DNA of 64,000 bases from Billgrantia bachuensis (GCF_011742165.1 NZ_JAAQTO010000013.1:62001-126000), one strand, 5' to 3'; counted from the stretch's first letter, positions 23,440 to 32,763 are shown. The notes: a model not told the origin generated them from the letters alone. Numbers and translations: made by a program.

Positions 23440-23967
23440 CTACGCAAGGGTGAACAGGTCGCTCTGCAGCTGGTGCCGCTCGTGCTCCACAAGCCAGCGC
23501 TTGCGTGGCAGCCCGCCGCCATAGCCGGTCAGGGTGCCGTTGGCACCGATCACCCGATGGCACGGTACCACGATGGCCACCGGGTTGGCGCCGTTGGCCA
23601 GGCCCACGGCGCGGCTGGCGCCGGGGCGCCCGATGTTTGCGGCCAGCTCACCGTAGCTGATCGTGGTACCGGCCGGAATCCGGCGCAGTGCTTGCCACAC
23701 CAGGCGCTGGAATTCGGTACCACCGGTCGCCACCGGCACTGTATCGAGGTGGGACGGATCCCCGGCGAAATAAGCCTCCAGCGCCTGGCGGATGGCTTCG
23801 GGCGCCGTGCCCTCGACGAGCTCGTAGTGGCGATAGTGACGCCCCAGCAGGCGGTGCAGCCGTTCCTCGTGACTGTCGAACTCCAGCGCTCGCAACGCTC
23901 CTTGGTCATCGCCAACCAGGCGTAGCTCGCCCACCGGGGACGGTAGTCGGTCAAGCCAGAGTCGCAT
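23440..23967 (-). CDS. ogt: Methylated-DNA--protein-cysteine methyltransferase
   Basis: A 175-aa O6-alkylguanine repair protein. The suicidal cysteine is in IVVPCHRVIG (Cys136), preceded by the helix-turn-helix and Arg finger (ISYGELAANIGRPGASRAVG) and followed by LTGYGGGLPRKRWLVEHE. The start MRLWLDRLPSPVGEL at 23967 lies inside the last codons of the upstream alkA-type gene (17-bp overlap), so the two are translationally coupled. Confidence 0.95.
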   Translation of the reverse strand: MRLWLDRLPSPVGELRLVGDDQGALRALEFDSHEERLHRLLGRHYRHYELVEGTAPEAIRQALEAYFAGDPSHLDTVPVATGGTEFQRLVWQALRRIPAGTTISYGELAANIGRPGASRAVGLANGANPVAIVVPCHRVIGANGTLTGYGGGLPRKRWLVEHERHQLQSDLFTLA

Positions 23968-25450
23968 CGCACTCCTCCTGTTGCGGTTTTGCTGCCGTAG
24001 TAGTGGCTGCATCGGCATGCCACAAGTGCATCACGGCATAGGCACGCCAGGGTCGCCAGGCCTCGGCGCGTGCAAGCAGCTCGCGCGGCGTTGGGCGCCG
24101 GCCCCGTTCTGCCAGTACCCGTTGCAGTGCCACGTCGGTGGGCAGGAAGGCATCGCTCTCCTGCAATCCGCGCATGGCGATGTAGTGTGCCGTCCACTCG
24201 CCGATACCTGGCAGGGCGCACAGGTGGGCCACGGTCTCGTCAAGGTCCTGGCGCCGGTCGAACATCCGTGGCTGCTCGCGGTAGGTGGCTGCCAACTGCA
24301 CCAGGGCGGTGGCCCGTGCGCTGGGCATGCCGAGCGCCTTGATCTCATCGAAAGTGAAACGCTCGGGCACAGGAAATAGCCGCTCCAAGCCGACCCCAGC
24401 CTGACCCTCCAAGCGTTCACCCAAGCGCTCGACCAGCCGCCCAGCCAACCGCGTGGCCGCATCGACGCTGACCTGCTGGCCGAGAATGGCCCGCACGGCG
24501 ACTTCAAAAGGGTCCCACCCGCCCGGCACACGTAGCCCGGGGCGGCTCTCTACCAGTGGCGCCAGTACGGGGTCACGACCGAGTCCTTGGCGTATCGCCT
24601 CGGAATCGGCCTGCAGATCGAAGAGCCGACGCAGCCGAGCAATGACGCTCGGCAGTGCCGAGAGTTCGGTCAGCCGGATCGAGGCATGCAGTGCGCTGTC
24701 GGCGGAAACATCCTTCACACTTACGCTGCCGACCGTTTCGCCGACGCGGAAAACCCGGTGATAACCCTCTCCATCGATGCGTTCGAGCCCGGGAATTGTC
24801 CGCCGGGCCAGGAAGGCCAGTATCGCCTGCCAGTCGTAGGGCGGCCGGTACGGCAATCGAAGCGTCAACGCAGTTGCCTGGGAAAGCTCGGCTCGGCGAC
24901 CGCGCAGGGTTCCCGGCGCTCGGCCATAGAGATGCAGAAACACTTCGTTGAAGCGGCGCACGCTGCCAAAACCGCTGGCCAGAGCCACATCGGCGAGAGG
25001 CAGTTCGGTCTCGTGTAGCAATTGCTTCGCCAAAAGCACGCGCCGGGTCTGGGCCACAGCCAACGGGGAGGCTCCGACGTGACGCTGGAATAGCCGCCGC
25101 AGCTGGCGCGCGCCCACACCCAGGCGAGCGCACAGCGCTTCCAACCCGCCTTCGTCCAGCGCACCTTCGTCGATCAGTCGCAGCGCGCGCTTCACAGTGG
25201 TCGAGGTACCGGCCCAGGCCGGGGAGTCCGGCGCACTCTCCGGCCGACAGCGCAGGCATGGCCGAAAACCCGCCTCCTGCGCTGCCGCAGCGGAGGAAAC
25301 GAAGCGACAGTTCTCGAGCTTCGGCGCTGTCGCCGGACAGATCGGGCGACAGTAGATACCGGTGCTGGTCACACAGGTAAAGAAGCGCCCGTCGTAGCGA
25401 GCGTCGCGTGCCAGCAGGGCTTGATAGCAGATATCGGTCGAGAGGTTCAT
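23951..25450 (-). CDS. alkA: Ada metal domain-AraC HTH-AlkA glycosylase fusion
   Basis: A 499-aa three-part protein. Residues 1-75: Ada-type zinc domain with Cys34, Cys38, Cys65 and Cys68 (GIYCRPICPAT, FRPCLRCRP), able to take methyl groups from phosphotriesters. About 85-185: AraC HTH (DVALASGFGSVRRFNEVFLH). About 195-490: AlkA N-domain and HhH-GPD glycosylase (EVAVRAILGQQVSVDAATRL, CALPGIGEWTAHYIAMRGL, AFLPTDVALQ with the catalytic Asp). It removes alkylated purines and probably activates its own operon with ogt. This fusion is widespread in bacteria. Confidence 0.93.
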   Translation of the reverse strand: MNLSTDICYQALLARDARYDGRFFTCVTSTGIYCRPICPATAPKLENCRFVSSAAAAQEAGFRPCLRCRPESAPDSPAWAGTSTTVKRALRLIDEGALDEGGLEALCARLGVGARQLRRLFQRHVGASPLAVAQTRRVLLAKQLLHETELPLADVALASGFGSVRRFNEVFLHLYGRAPGTLRGRRAELSQATALTLRLPYRPPYDWQAILAFLARRTIPGLERIDGEGYHRVFRVGETVGSVSVKDVSADSALHASIRLTELSALPSVIARLRRLFDLQADSEAIRQGLGRDPVLAPLVESRPGLRVPGGWDPFEVAVRAILGQQVSVDAATRLAGRLVERLGERLEGQAGVGLERLFPVPERFTFDEIKALGMPSARATALVQLAATYREQPRMFDRRQDLDETVAHLCALPGIGEWTAHYIAMRGLQESDAFLPTDVALQRVLAERGRRPTPRELLARAEAWRPWRAYAVMHLWHADAATTTAAKPQQEECDATLA

Positions 25451-25511
25451 GGCTCCATTCTAGCTTGGGCAGAGCCGATGTCTGGCGGTTTTCGGACCTG
25501 AACGTCAACGC

Positions 25512-25559
25512 AAAGTGGCTCTTCAAAAATCGATCAAAATGGCTCTTAGAATGGAGCCA
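25512..25559. promoter_or_regulatory. Direct and inverted repeats before the GNAT-PaiB operon
   Basis: AAAGTGGCTCTTCAAAA (25512-25528) is repeated as AAAATGGCTCTTAGAAT (25537-25553), 25 bp apart. The second copy also forms TGGCTC-N8-GAGCCA (25540-25559), a perfect inverted repeat. MocR-family regulators often bind such direct repeats, and a mocR-type gene lies at the other end of this operon. Confidence 0.55.
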
Positions 25560-25606
25560 GTCAGGCCTCACACTCGGTGATACTCATGTGATGCGAGGAT
25601 TTACCG

Positions 25607-26071
25607 ATGCCCATACGCCATGCCACCCCGCAAGATCTCGGCCCGCTCAGCAATCTGCTTGACGGCTATCGGCAGTTCTATCGCCAGGAGCCAAATCTCG
25701 AAGGCGCCCGGCACTTCCTGCAGGCACGCCTGGAGCGCGGTGACTCGCACATTCTGGTGCATGAAGGGCCGCAAGGAGAATTGCAGGGCTTCGTTCAGCT
25801 CTACCCGCTGCTCTCCACTGTGCGCCTGGCGCCGTTATGGCTGCTCAACGATCTGTTCGTTTCGCCCGAGGCGCGCCGCAGCGGTGTCGGACGCGCCCTG
25901 ATGCAGGCCGCCAGGGAACTGGCCGAAAGCCATGGCGTCGGCCACTTCAAGCTCGCCACCGAAATCGACAACCGCACCGCCCAGGCGCTCTACGAATCGC
26001 TCGGCTGGCAGCGCGACACCACCTTCTATCACTACGGCCTGCTGTTCGATTCGCAAACGAGCCAGGACTGA
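25607..26071 (+). CDS. GNAT-family N-acetyltransferase
   Basis: A 154-aa acetyltransferase beginning MPIRHATPQDLGPLSNLLDG. The acetyl-CoA loop is LFVSPEARRSGVGRALMQAA, followed by KLATEIDNRTAQALYESLGW. Substrate unknown; small-amine or amino-acid N-acetylation is the usual role. First gene of a plus-strand unit with paiB-like and a second GNAT gene (12 bp, then a 4-bp overlap). Confidence 0.92.
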   Translation: MPIRHATPQDLGPLSNLLDGYRQFYRQEPNLEGARHFLQARLERGDSHILVHEGPQGELQGFVQLYPLLSTVRLAPLWLLNDLFVSPEARRSGVGRALMQAARELAESHGVGHFKLATEIDNRTAQALYESLGWQRDTTFYHYGLLFDSQTSQD

Positions 26072-26083
26072 CCCGGAGGCACC

Positions 26084-26695
26084 ATGTACGTCCCCCCCTC
26101 GATGCAACTCGAACGCGAGCAGTCCTGGGAGCTGATAGAACGGCACGACTTCGCCGTCCTGGTCGGCGCCGATCTGCAGGCTACCCACCTGCCCTTGCTG
26201 CTGGAGCGCGGCGAAGGCGAACAGGGCACACTCTATGGCCACTTTGCCCGAGCCAACCCGCATTGGCGAACGCTCGATGGCAGCCGGGCGCTAGCGATCT
26301 TCAGCGGCCCCCACGCCTATGTCTCACCGACCTGGTACGCCAGCCAACCAGCCGTGCCCACCTGGAACTACCTGGCCGTGCACGCCACGGGCACCCTCGA
26401 ATTGCTGGGGCCGGAGGCCACGCGTGAACTGCTCGATCGCAGCCTGGCGCACTACGAACCCGCCCTGCTCGATTCACTGTCCCGTGAACAAGGCTACCTG
26501 GAGAAGATGCAGGCCGGCGTGGTCGGCTTTCGCCTGCCCATCGAGACACTCACGGGCAAGGCCAAGCTCGGTCGCCAGCGCTCTGAAGCCGACCAGGCCG
26601 GCGTCGAGGCAGCCCTGGCCGAGAGCCGCGATCCGCAGGCGCGCCAGCTGTGGCGTTACATGCAGCAACTGACCAACGAGGAGAGCCCATCATGA
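26084..26695 (+). CDS. PaiB-family FMN-binding split-barrel protein
   Basis: A 203-aa protein with the PaiB beginning MYVPPSMQLEREQSWELIER and the conserved blocks THLPLLLERG, GHFARANPHW, FSGPHAYVSPTWYAS and VPTWNYLAVHATGTL. PaiB proteins are called negative regulators in Bacillus but have an FMN-binding split-barrel fold. With two GNAT genes around it, a polyamine or amine-detoxification role (as in paiAB) is plausible. Confidence 0.93.
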   Translation: MYVPPSMQLEREQSWELIERHDFAVLVGADLQATHLPLLLERGEGEQGTLYGHFARANPHWRTLDGSRALAIFSGPHAYVSPTWYASQPAVPTWNYLAVHATGTLELLGPEATRELLDRSLAHYEPALLDSLSREQGYLEKMQAGVVGFRLPIETLTGKAKLGRQRSEADQAGVEAALAESRDPQARQLWRYMQQLTNEESPS

Positions 26696-27444
26696 CCCTG
26701 GCCGACACGAGCCATAACGTGAGCCACAACGACTTTGGCCAACCGGTCGGCGCCGCCCTTCCCGACTGGCAGCCGGCACGCCGGCCGGATCGGATACCGC
26801 TGCAGGGCCGATGGGTTCGCCTCGAGCCACTGTCAGCGGAGCGCCATGCCGATTCGCTGCATGCCGCTTTCATGGCACCCGGCCAAGGCAAGCATGATGC
26901 CCCCGAGGCGCGCTGGACCTACTCCGGCGGCATGCCGTTCGCCGATGCCGAACAGTACCGTGCCTGGCTGAAGGCAAGATCGGAAAGCGACGATCCGCTG
27001 TTCTACGCCATCGTCACGGCGGCTGGTGAGCGGGCCCTGGGGCTGGCCAGCTATCTCAATGTCGTGCCGGAGCACGGCAGCATCGAGGTCGGACATATCC
27101 ACTTCTCCCCAGCGCTACGGCGCACGCCGGCAGCCACCGAAGCCATGCTACTGATGATGCGCCACGCTTTCGAACTGGGCTACCGGCGCTACGAGTGGAA
27201 GTGCAATGCGTTCAACGCCGCCTCGCGGCGTGCCGCCGGGCGCCTGGGCTTTCAATTCGAGGGGATCTTCCGCCAGCATCGGGTGGAGAATGGGCGCAAC
27301 CGCGACACCGCATGGTTCTCCCTGCTGGACAGCGAATGGCCCGCCGTCGAAACACGCCTGGAACGCTGGCTCGCGTGGGAGAATTTCGATGCAGCGGGCC
27401 GACAACTGAGCTCGCTGTCTGCCCTGATGCAGGAGGGCCGGTGA
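26692..27444 (+). CDS. GNAT-family N-acetyltransferase (RimJ/RimL-like)
   Basis: A 250-aa acetyltransferase. ATG 26692 overlaps the paiB stop (ATGA), which fixes the start MTLADTSHNVSHNDFGQPVG. Family text: RWVRLEPLSAERHADSLHAA, GSIEVGHIHFSPALRRTPAA, and YEWKCNAFNAASRRAAGRLG. It resembles large GNATs related to protein or peptide N-acetylation; substrate unknown. Ends four bases from the convergent mocR gene. Confidence 0.92.
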   Translation: MTLADTSHNVSHNDFGQPVGAALPDWQPARRPDRIPLQGRWVRLEPLSAERHADSLHAAFMAPGQGKHDAPEARWTYSGGMPFADAEQYRAWLKARSESDDPLFYAIVTAAGERALGLASYLNVVPEHGSIEVGHIHFSPALRRTPAATEAMLLMMRHAFELGYRRYEWKCNAFNAASRRAAGRLGFQFEGIFRQHRVENGRNRDTAWFSLLDSEWPAVETRLERWLAWENFDAAGRQLSSLSALMQEGR

Positions 27445-27448
27445 GCGG

Positions 27449-28981
27449 CTAGCCCTTCACCAGGGCGCACCACGCTCGGGCCAGCCACTGCCCCGCCCGC
27501 TCGATTTCGGCTTCGGCGGTACCGGCATAGCCCAGCACCAGGCCGGGGCGGCCGGGGGTGTTGAGATAGTAGCTCGACAACGGCGAAAGCAAGATCCCCT
27601 GCCCCGCGGCCCGCTCGACCAGGATGCGTTCGTGCTCGGACTCGTCGAGCCAGGCGACCAGGTGCATGCCGGCCTGCCCTTCGGATAGCCTCAGGCCGCG
27701 CGCCACTGCCGGTGCCAGCGATTCACGCAGCAGCGCCTGACGTCGGCGGTAGCAATCGCGCATGCGTCGAATATGACGCGAGAAATGGCCGCGGGCGATG
27801 AACTCCGCCACGGCGGCCTGCACGGCGTACTGACCTTCGCGATGAAGCCGGGCATTGGCACGGCGGAACGGCGCCACCAACGGCTCGGGCAATACCAAAT
27901 AACCCAGCCGCATGCCGGGGTACATGACCTTGCTGAAGGTGCCTACGTAGATCACCCGCGAGTCATCCACCAGCCCCTGCAGGGCGGCAACGGGCCGCTG
28001 GCCGTAGCGGAATTCGCTGTCGTAGTCGTCTTCCACGACCCAGGCGCCATGCCGTTCGGCAGCTTCGAGCAGCGCCAGCCGCCTGGCCAGGCTCATGGTC
28101 GCTCCACTGGGATACTGATGCGAAGGCGTGACGTAGATCAGCCGCGGCTGCCGGAGGCCGGACATGTCTTCGATGCACATGCCCTCGCCATCCACCGGCA
28201 CCGGCGTCATTTCGAGCCCGGCCGCCATGAAGCAGGCCTGGGCGCCATGATAGCCCGGCTCCTCGATCCACACTTCATCACCGCTGTCGCTCAGCAGCCG
28301 CACGATCAGTTCGAAGCCCTGCTGGGCGCCCTGAACGATGAGAATCTGCTCGGGGCGGCAGCGCACCGAGCGTGAGAGCTGCAGATAGTCGGCCAGCGCC
28401 TCGCGCAGTGCCGGCACGCCCCCCTGAGCCTGGTAGTCGAGCCAATCCAGCGGTACGCGTTGTAGCTGGCGATGCAGCAGCCGCTGCCACTGGGCATGAG
28501 GAAAGCGATCCAGTGCGGGCACGCCTGGAACGAAGGCGGGATGGCGTTCTTGCGAAGAATGACAGAAGGCGAGCAGTGCCGTACCGCGTGAGGAGAGCAG
28601 CGATTCGGCAGGCGACGACGGCGGCGCGGCGGCAACGTTCGCCGCCACCGACTGCGCCTGCTGGAATGCCAAGTCGGCAACGAAGGTACCCGCGCCATGG
28701 CGGGTGGTGAGGAAACCCTCGGCCAACAGCTGATCGAAGGCGGCCAGCAGCGTGTTGCGCCCCAGGCCCAGCTCTTGAGCCAGTTGCCGGGTTGAGGGCA
28801 GTCGCTGGCCGCTGACCAGTCGCCCCGTCTGAATCCACTCGCGCAGGGTGTGGTAAAGACGCATGGTCAATGGCTGGTTCGAAGGCTCCCCCAGTACCAG
28901 GCCCAGCGCATCGACCAGCCAGTCGGCTCTCTCCAGGAGAGGCGCTGCCCGTGACGACATGCCTTCAGCTATCCGGTTCAT
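27449..28981 (-). CDS. MocR-family regulator (GntR HTH plus aminotransferase domain)
   Basis: About 510 aa. N-terminal GntR winged helix (LREWIQTGRLVSGQRLPSTR, QLAQELGLGRNTLLAAFDQL), linker, then a class I aminotransferase-like domain with EDDYDSEFRYG and the PLP lysine in VGTFSKVMYPGMRLGY. Members such as PdxR and GabR sense PLP or an amine-PLP adduct. Start is 28981 (17-bp overlap with the upstream gene) or 28960; neither has a good ribosome site. It ends against the GNAT-PaiB-GNAT operon and is its likely regulator. Confidence 0.92.
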   Translation of the reverse strand: MNRIAEGMSSRAAPLLERADWLVDALGLVLGEPSNQPLTMRLYHTLREWIQTGRLVSGQRLPSTRQLAQELGLGRNTLLAAFDQLLAEGFLTTRHGAGTFVADLAFQQAQSVAANVAAAPPSSPAESLLSSRGTALLAFCHSSQERHPAFVPGVPALDRFPHAQWQRLLHRQLQRVPLDWLDYQAQGGVPALREALADYLQLSRSVRCRPEQILIVQGAQQGFELIVRLLSDSGDEVWIEEPGYHGAQACFMAAGLEMTPVPVDGEGMCIEDMSGLRQPRLIYVTPSHQYPSGATMSLARRLALLEAAERHGAWVVEDDYDSEFRYGQRPVAALQGLVDDSRVIYVGTFSKVMYPGMRLGYLVLPEPLVAPFRRANARLHREGQYAVQAAVAEFIARGHFSRHIRRMRDCYRRRQALLRESLAPAVARGLRLSEGQAGMHLVAWLDESEHERILVERAAGQGILLSPLSSYYLNTPGRPGLVLGYAGTAEAEIERAGQWLARAWCALVKG

Positions 28982-30002
28982 CCGCCACGACTCGATTGCG
29001 GCCGGCTCGCTTGCCTTCATAGAGGTTCTGGTCGGCACGATGAAGAATGGCCTCCACCGTCTCTTCGGTACCCTGGAAAGCCGACACGCCACAGGTAATC
29101 GACGCGCCGAAGCGATGACCCTCTTCAGACATGAACTCTTGCTGCTCTACCAGTTGGCGCACCTTCTCCGCTACCCCGACGGCTTCCTCGAGGCTGGTTT
29201 CGGGCAGCAGAAGGGCAAATTCCTCCCCGCCGAGCCGCGCCGGGATATCGTTCGTACGTAGCTTGCTGCGCAGCAACTTGCCCACGCTCACCAGCGCCTG
29301 GTCACCGGCGGAGTGGCCATGAGTATCGTTGATACGCTTGAAGTGATCGAAGTCGAACAGCACTACCGCGGTCGACCTGCCGTAGCGGCGGTAGCGGGCC
29401 AGTTCCTGCACCAGCCGCTGCATGAAATAGCGCCGATTGAACAGCGCCGTGAGTTCATCGGTGCGCGACAGTTGGCGCAGACGCAGCTCAAGCCTCTTTT
29501 GCTCGGTGATGTCGCGCACGGTGCCGATCAGGATCTGCTCATCGCCCTCGGGCATGTAATCGGCCAACTCGTGCACCCAGCGCACTTCGCCGTCGGGCCG
29601 CACGATGCGATGCTCCACGTCATGACTGCCGGTTTCCTGTGCGCGCCACATGCTGGCTTCGACGCTTTCCAGGTCCTCGGGGTGGACCATGGCCTTGAAG
29701 GCACGAATGCTGGGGGTGAAGGTGCTCGGATCGACACCGAAGATGTCGTAGATCGCCTCGGACCAGAACAGCTCGTTGGCCTTGAGGCTGGCTTTCCAGT
29801 AGCCCAGCCGGGCGATGCACTGAATGCGATGCAGGGTACGATTGAGGCGTGCGATCTCCTCGCGCGCCTCCTCGAGTTCGCGTCGGCCCCGCTGGCAGGG
29901 AGAATCGGGAGAGTCGCAGCTATGCGCCCCCGAGGACTGGCGTTGATTGTCGATATTGTTATGCGAGTCCTTCATGGTATCTCTGTGACGATTTCGAGAC
30001 AT
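28965..30002 (-). CDS. PAS-GGEEF diguanylate cyclase
   Basis: A 345-aa cytosolic protein: a short coiled stretch (RRELEEAREEIARLNRTLHR), a PAS/PAC domain (about 62-172; GEVRWVHELADYM, GTVRDITEQKRLEL), and a GGDEF domain with the active site GGEEF (258-262) and an inhibitory site RTND (249-252) at the right distance. It should make c-di-GMP and be product-inhibited. The start may instead be 29975. It is the third gene of a leftward row (LolA-like, SRPBCC, this, mocR) with short gaps. Confidence 0.93.
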   Translation of the reverse strand: MSRNRHRDTMKDSHNNIDNQRQSSGAHSCDSPDSPCQRGRRELEEAREEIARLNRTLHRIQCIARLGYWKASLKANELFWSEAIYDIFGVDPSTFTPSIRAFKAMVHPEDLESVEASMWRAQETGSHDVEHRIVRPDGEVRWVHELADYMPEGDEQILIGTVRDITEQKRLELRLRQLSRTDELTALFNRRYFMQRLVQELARYRRYGRSTAVVLFDFDHFKRINDTHGHSAGDQALVSVGKLLRSKLRTNDIPARLGGEEFALLLPETSLEEAVGVAEKVRQLVEQQEFMSEEGHRFGASITCGVSAFQGTEETVEAILHRADQNLYEGKRAGRNRVVADEPDS

Positions 30003-30031
30003 GCTGACAGAATACCGTTTGGTTCAGAGGA

Positions 30032-30541
30032 CTACCAACGTTGCTTGAACGGTTCTCGGGCCGGGGCATGCCCACAGGGCGCCGGAACGCACCGCAGGTG
30101 ATTCGCCAGCCCCGCGCGCCCTTCGCGCATCATGACGTCATGGTTCCAGACCACCAGCGGACGCGCCACTCGCGCCAGCAGGCCCATCCACGGCCGCACC
30201 GTACGGACCTGCCAGAGATAGCGAACCCGGGTCCCCTTCTGTTGCTCATGAAGCTGCCAGCTGCCGATGCCGGCCACGTCGCCACTGGCTTTGCCCTCGA
30301 TCAGCCAGGGCCTGCGAACGCGGGTGATCCGAATATTGAAGCGCAGATAGTAGCCCAGCCGGCTCTTCCAGACGAAACACTGGGTGCGTCCAACGCCATG
30401 CTCGTCGCCAGCCTCGAGCTGCCGCACATCCTCGAGTCCTGGCCACCAGTCGGGCCAGTGCAGCGAATCGGTCAGGGCATCGAAGACTGCCTCGATCGGG
30501 GCATCGAGGTCCCAGGTCGTATCGAATTCGAATCTCGCCAT
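30032..30541 (-). CDS. SRPBCC-family (START-like) protein
   Basis: A 169-aa protein beginning MARFEFDTTWDLDAPIEAVF, the typical first strand of the SRPBCC/polyketide-cyclase fold, with DSLHWPDWWPGLEDVRQLEA and IGSWQLHEQQKGTRVRYLWQ. The fold makes a pocket for a hydrophobic ligand; function unknown. It starts five bases after the upstream LolA-like gene. Codons upstream of 30541 in the same frame are the shadow of that gene. Confidence 0.85.
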   Translation of the reverse strand: MARFEFDTTWDLDAPIEAVFDALTDSLHWPDWWPGLEDVRQLEAGDEHGVGRTQCFVWKSRLGYYLRFNIRITRVRRPWLIEGKASGDVAGIGSWQLHEQQKGTRVRYLWQVRTVRPWMGLLARVARPLVVWNHDVMMREGRAGLANHLRCVPAPCGHAPAREPFKQRW

Positions 30542-30546
30542 CTGGG

Positions 30547-31170
30547 CTAAGGTGCGAAGTGGTCGGGCGGGAAGGCTGGGTCGAGCTCGACATCCTCCAG
30601 GTGCACGCTTTCGAACCGTTCGCCGCGCCGGTCGTAGCTGATCACCCTGAGAGGGAACAGCGTCTCCTCGTCGAGCCACAGGTCGTAGCGCGCCACCTCG
30701 TGTACCGCCCGGCCGGGCTCGGCCTCCACCACCACATGCTGTGCCGAACGCTCGTCGAGCGTCGTCGGCTCGAGCAGGCGGGCGTGACCGTGTTGCTGTA
30801 ACTGCTGCACGTTGCGCAGCAGCGTACCGACGTCCGATTGATCCACGCGATGCCCACGCGAGCTGCGTACCATGCGGTTGGTGGGGCGCAGGGAAAGGCC
30901 CGGCCGGCTGCCGGGGCCGCCGAAGGGCCACAGTTGCACCTTGCCCGTATCGGGGCGATAGATCAGCACCGCCCCGCGGTAGGGGGTCTCCATGTCCATG
31001 CGCACATAGCCGGGTCGGCGGTAGCTGTAGCGGATGACTTCCTCGCCGCCGCTGCCCTGGCTGCGCAGCGTGAGGCGATAGCCCTGCAGCGCATCGATGC
31101 GCGCCAGCGCCGCGGCGACCGGGTCCTCCTCGATGGAAGTACTCATCGCCACCAGTACGAGTAACAACAT
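30547..31170 (-). CDS. Exported LolA-like/DUF1571-type protein
   Basis: A 207-aa protein. ATG 31170 (MLLLVLVAMSTSIEEDPVAA) follows GGAG at eight bases and begins with a short hydrophobic leader. The body has the LolA-type half-barrel pattern: RIDALQGYRLTLRSQG, RPGYVRMDMETPYRGAVLIY, VVVEAEPGRAVHEVARYDLW, TLFPLRVISYDRRGE. Probably periplasmic lipid-binding; exact role unknown. First gene of the leftward row ending in mocR, divergent from nfo. Confidence 0.75.
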   Translation of the reverse strand: MLLLVLVAMSTSIEEDPVAAALARIDALQGYRLTLRSQGSGGEEVIRYSYRRPGYVRMDMETPYRGAVLIYRPDTGKVQLWPFGGPGSRPGLSLRPTNRMVRSSRGHRVDQSDVGTLLRNVQQLQQHGHARLLEPTTLDERSAQHVVVEAEPGRAVHEVARYDLWLDEETLFPLRVISYDRRGERFESVHLEDVELDPAFPPDHFAP

Positions 31171-31287
31171 GGTGCCTCTCCTCGACTCCTCCCTTGAGCC
31201 TAGCAGGGCCACGGCGGCGAGCGAGGTAAAGGTTGAGAGGTGGCGTGCATGCTATCGTTGTGGCATTGCCAACCACGGAGAGGCCAG

Positions 31288-32136
31288 ATGAAATACCTCG
31301 GAGCCCATGTCAGTGCCGCCGGAGGGCCCGACCAGGCCGTAGTGCGCGCCGTCGAGATCGGTGCCGACGCCTTCGCCCTGTTCACCAAGAACCAACGCCA
31401 ATGGCGGGCCAAGCCCCTCGACGAGGGCACCATCGAAGCCTTTCGTGCCGCCTGCCGGGAGCACGGCTTCGGCCCTGGGCAGATTCTTCCCCACGACAGC
31501 TACCTGATCAACCTGGGCCACCCGGACAACGCGGGTCTCGAAAAATCGCGCGCCGCCTTTCTCGACGAGATGCAGCGCTGCGAGCAGCTCGGCCTCACCC
31601 TGCTCAACTTCCACCCCGGCAGTCATCTGAAGAAGATCAGCGAGAGCGAGTGTCTGAGCCGCATCGCCGACTCGATCAACCACGCCCTGGCCGAGACCCG
31701 CGGCGTCGTTGCGGTGATCGAGAATACCGCCGGCCAGGGCACCAACCTGGGCTGGCGCTTCGAGCACCTGGCCGAAATCATCGATCAGGTCGATGACAAA
31801 TCGCGGGTCGGCGTCTGCATCGACACCTGCCACGCCTTTGCAGCCGGCTACGACCTGCGCACCCCTGAGGCGTGCACCGCTACCCTCGACGAGTTCGGCA
31901 AGGTGGTGGGGTTCGAGTACCTGCGCGGCATGCACCTCAACGACGCCAAGAGCGAGTACGCCAGCCGCGTCGATCGTCACCACAGCCTGGGCCAGGGCAA
32001 CATTGGGCTCGACGCCTTCACCACCATCATGCGCGACCCACGCATCGACGAAATTCCCATGGTGCTGGAGACCATCGAGCCGGAGATCTGGGCCGAGGAA
32101 ATCGCCTGGCTACGCGCCCAGGCCGCAAACGACTGA
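31288..32136 (+). CDS. nfo: Endonuclease IV (AP endonuclease)
   Basis: A 282-aa TIM-barrel zinc enzyme that cuts DNA at abasic sites. Start [20 protein letters not shown] at 31288. Metal-site motifs are complete: [72 protein letters not shown] and VLETIEPE. Its neighbours are not repair genes. Confidence 0.97.
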   Translation: MKYLGAHVSAAGGPDQAVVRAVEIGADAFALFTKNQRQWRAKPLDEGTIEAFRAACREHGFGPGQILPHDSYLINLGHPDNAGLEKSRAAFLDEMQRCEQLGLTLLNFHPGSHLKKISESECLSRIADSINHALAETRGVVAVIENTAGQGTNLGWRFEHLAEIIDQVDDKSRVGVCIDTCHAFAAGYDLRTPEACTATLDEFGKVVGFEYLRGMHLNDAKSEYASRVDRHHSLGQGNIGLDAFTTIMRDPRIDEIPMVLETIEPEIWAEEIAWLRAQAAND

Positions 32137-32174
32137 GCTCTGAACCCGATCAGGCAAATATCGGCTGAAGGCTT

Positions 32175-32198
32175 GGCGCGCCCGGGTCTGAGCGCGCC
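32175..32198. terminator. GC-rich hairpin between convergent nfo and the FMN reductase
   Basis: GGCGCGC, a ten-base loop and GCGCGCC form a perfect stem in the gap where nfo and the FMN-reductase gene end toward each other. No T-run of note on either side, so it is a weak terminator candidate. Confidence 0.4.
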
Positions 32199-32214
32199 GG
32201 CACCCTTTCGCCGC

Positions 32215-32763
32215 TCAATCCAGCATCACCGCCTGGGCATAGTCGCGCTCGGCACGGCCCTGGCGCAGGGTCTCGGCCCACCAGGCGAGCCGAGCCAGCA
32301 GGGTCTGCATGCCGCGCTCGTAACGTCGAGTCTGATTCGGCTGACCATGCTCATCGAACTGCTCCCAGACGCTGGGGAACATCACGCCGTCGCGAATCCC
32401 CACCGCGTGCAGCTCGGCAAAGACATGGCGCAGATGTTCCACCGCCCGCAGCCCACCCGAGGCGCCACCGTAAGAGACGAAGGCCACAGGCTTGGCCTGC
32501 CATTCCGCCTTGTAGGCGTCGATCAGCGCCTTGAGCGCCGCGGGATAGGAGTGGTTGTACTCGGGCGTGACCACGACGAAGGCATCCGCTTCGTCCAGGC
32601 GCTCGGCGAACGCCGAGGCAGGCTCGGCGGCAGGGTCGATCACCATGGAGGTGAACGCCTCCCGGCGCTGGATCTGTTCCAGGACCCAACGAGCCACGGT
32701 ATCGCAGAAACGTCCTTCCCTCACGCTGCCGTAGATCACTGCCACCTTGATCGTATCGCTCAT
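32215..32763 (-). CDS. NADPH-dependent FMN reductase
   Basis: A 182-aa flavodoxin-fold enzyme: FMN loop VIYGSVREGRFCDTVARWVL, then DEADAFVVVTPEYNHSYPAALKAL (split here as the P-E-Y-N-H signature) and FVSYGGASGGLRAVEHLR. Members reduce FMN, quinones or chromate. It stands alone, read away from the two-component genes. Confidence 0.92.
   Translation of the reverse strand: MSDTIKVAVIYGSVREGRFCDTVARWVLEQIQRREAFTSMVIDPAAEPASAFAERLDEADAFVVVTPEYNHSYPAALKALIDAYKAEWQAKPVAFVSYGGASGGLRAVEHLRHVFAELHAVGIRDGVMFPSVWEQFDEHGQPNQTRRYERGMQTLLARLAWWAETLRQGRAERDYAQAVMLD

Noticed and set aside
30542-31276. Upstream extension of the SRPBCC frame
   Set aside because: It overlaps the LolA-like gene in another frame and is Arg/Gly/Pro-rich without recognisable content.
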